The position numbers and the translations under genes are program-made. A stretch of 64,000 nt of DNA from Psychrobacter sp. NG254 (GTDB lineage: Bacteria > Pseudomonadota > Gammaproteobacteria > Pseudomonadales > Moraxellaceae): assembly GCF_015277735.1 (NCBI RefSeq), contig NZ_JADHDA010000003.1:372001-436000 (forward strand), in the 5' to 3' direction. Of this stretch, positions 63,697-64,000 are shown in pieces. A model generated the notes under the pieces. It saw only the letters and a list, made by a program, of their open reading frames with translations, did not search any database and was not told the DNA's origin. Numbering within the stretch: the stretch's first letter is position 1; every line of letters starts with the position of its first letter.

Positions 63697-64000
63697 TCAG
63701 ACTTCATCATCCACTATCATAAAAAGGTGTACTAAAAACTTTAGCAAGCCAGAAAATTCTTTACCATTTGATGCCTGTTCGTTAGTAATACAAATGCCAA
63801 ATCTGATAGTGCTAGAGTTATAAGGCTTGAAAATAATTTTTGAGGTCTCTGGTTTTTTATCAGTAGTTCTATAGATATCGTTAAGAGCCGCTTTTACATG
63901 TTTATTACCTGCAATCATCCACGACTGTGCAGGTAAAAGCCTCACACTGATCTGTGCAAACCTTAGAAATTCTTCTATATCTTTTACTGGAAATGAAAGA
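63697..64000 (-). CDS. Probable C-terminal part of a LysR-type regulator (cut by window end)
   Basis: The minus-strand frame is open from the window edge to a stop at 63697 and reads FLRFAQISVRLLPAQSWMI, then DIYRTTDKKPETSKIIFKP and KEFSGLLKFLVHLF. LLPAxxW, the YRxxxKKP-like strand and a final F-x-x-L-L-K-F-L helix resemble the end of a LysR effector domain. The start is beyond base 64000. It may be a separate regulator, or the inverted missing half of the truncated LysR gene at 62843. Confidence 0.5.
   Translation of the reverse strand, partial: LSFPVKDIEEFLRFAQISVRLLPAQSWMIAGNKHVKAALNDIYRTTDKKPETSKIIFKPYNSSTIRFGICITNEQASNGKEFSGLLKFLVHLFMIVDDEV

Noticed and set aside
1..64000. tRNA, rRNA, CRISPR arrays, prophage
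   Set aside because: I looked for cloverleaf-like 3' ends, regularly spaced repeats and phage structural genes in the intergenic and accessory stretches and saw none.

Overview
The window reads as chromosomal DNA of a Moraxellaceae gammaproteobacterium, most likely Psychrobacter (inferred from gene content, not from a search). Pointers are the fused RNase HI-DnaQ protein, a FimL-like protein, a lone RnfB beside nth, moderately AT-rich DNA, and many acyl-CoA enzymes. I see no rRNA, tRNA, CRISPR array, prophage or complete insertion sequence.

Layout. 1-12.4 kb: housekeeping genes: gamma-carbonic anhydrase, HAD phosphatase, prfB with its programmed +1 frameshift, ppnP, topoisomerase IB, an acyl-CoA ligase plus SDR pair, an L,D-transpeptidase, clpB behind a sigma-32-type promoter, and a PQQ-dependent sugar dehydrogenase-like lipoprotein. 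12.5-16.1 kb: two tandem BCCT osmolyte transporters. 16.2-28.7 kb: a Kazal-like lipoprotein, DUF3144, metK with a structured leader, nth-rnfB, nudC, a FimL homologue, rnhA-dnaQ, small membrane or lipoproteins, a DUF1232 protein and a Tat-exported LD-carboxypeptidase. 28.8-35.6 kb: an AraC-type regulator divergent from an acyl-CoA dehydrogenase/reductase/SDR operon, a further SDR, and a CitE-like lyase. 35.7-39.1 kb: a three-gene ABC exporter bracketed by two copies of a 107-bp repeat, with an echo of the citE 3' end beyond the second copy. 39.2-44.8 kb: arfB, an autotransporter esterase and two MFS transporters. 45-50.8 kb: two paralogous small HTH-like proteins, each behind the same structured leader. 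Between them lie an unknown gene with a YqiA-like hydrolase, and acuR-acuI with three matching operators. 51-57.9 kb: a TetR regulator divergent from a beta-oxidation operon (LCAD-type dehydrogenase, thiolase, fused hydratase/dehydrogenase, CaiB-family CoA transferase or racemase). 58-64 kb: small genes, then a DAACS transporter and class-V PLP enzyme operon divergent from a broken LysR gene. What looks like a LysR C-terminus lies inverted at the window edge.

Themes. The catabolic islands handle acyl-CoA thioesters (branched or unusual acids, acrylyl-CoA). Three have a local regulator next to palindromes I can read. A dispersed 107-108 bp element with TATAGTC/GACTATA ends occurs five times between 35 and 52 kb, always in the same orientation. 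The two most distinctive unexplained signals are that element family with its exporter bracket, and the paired leader + HTH-like genes.
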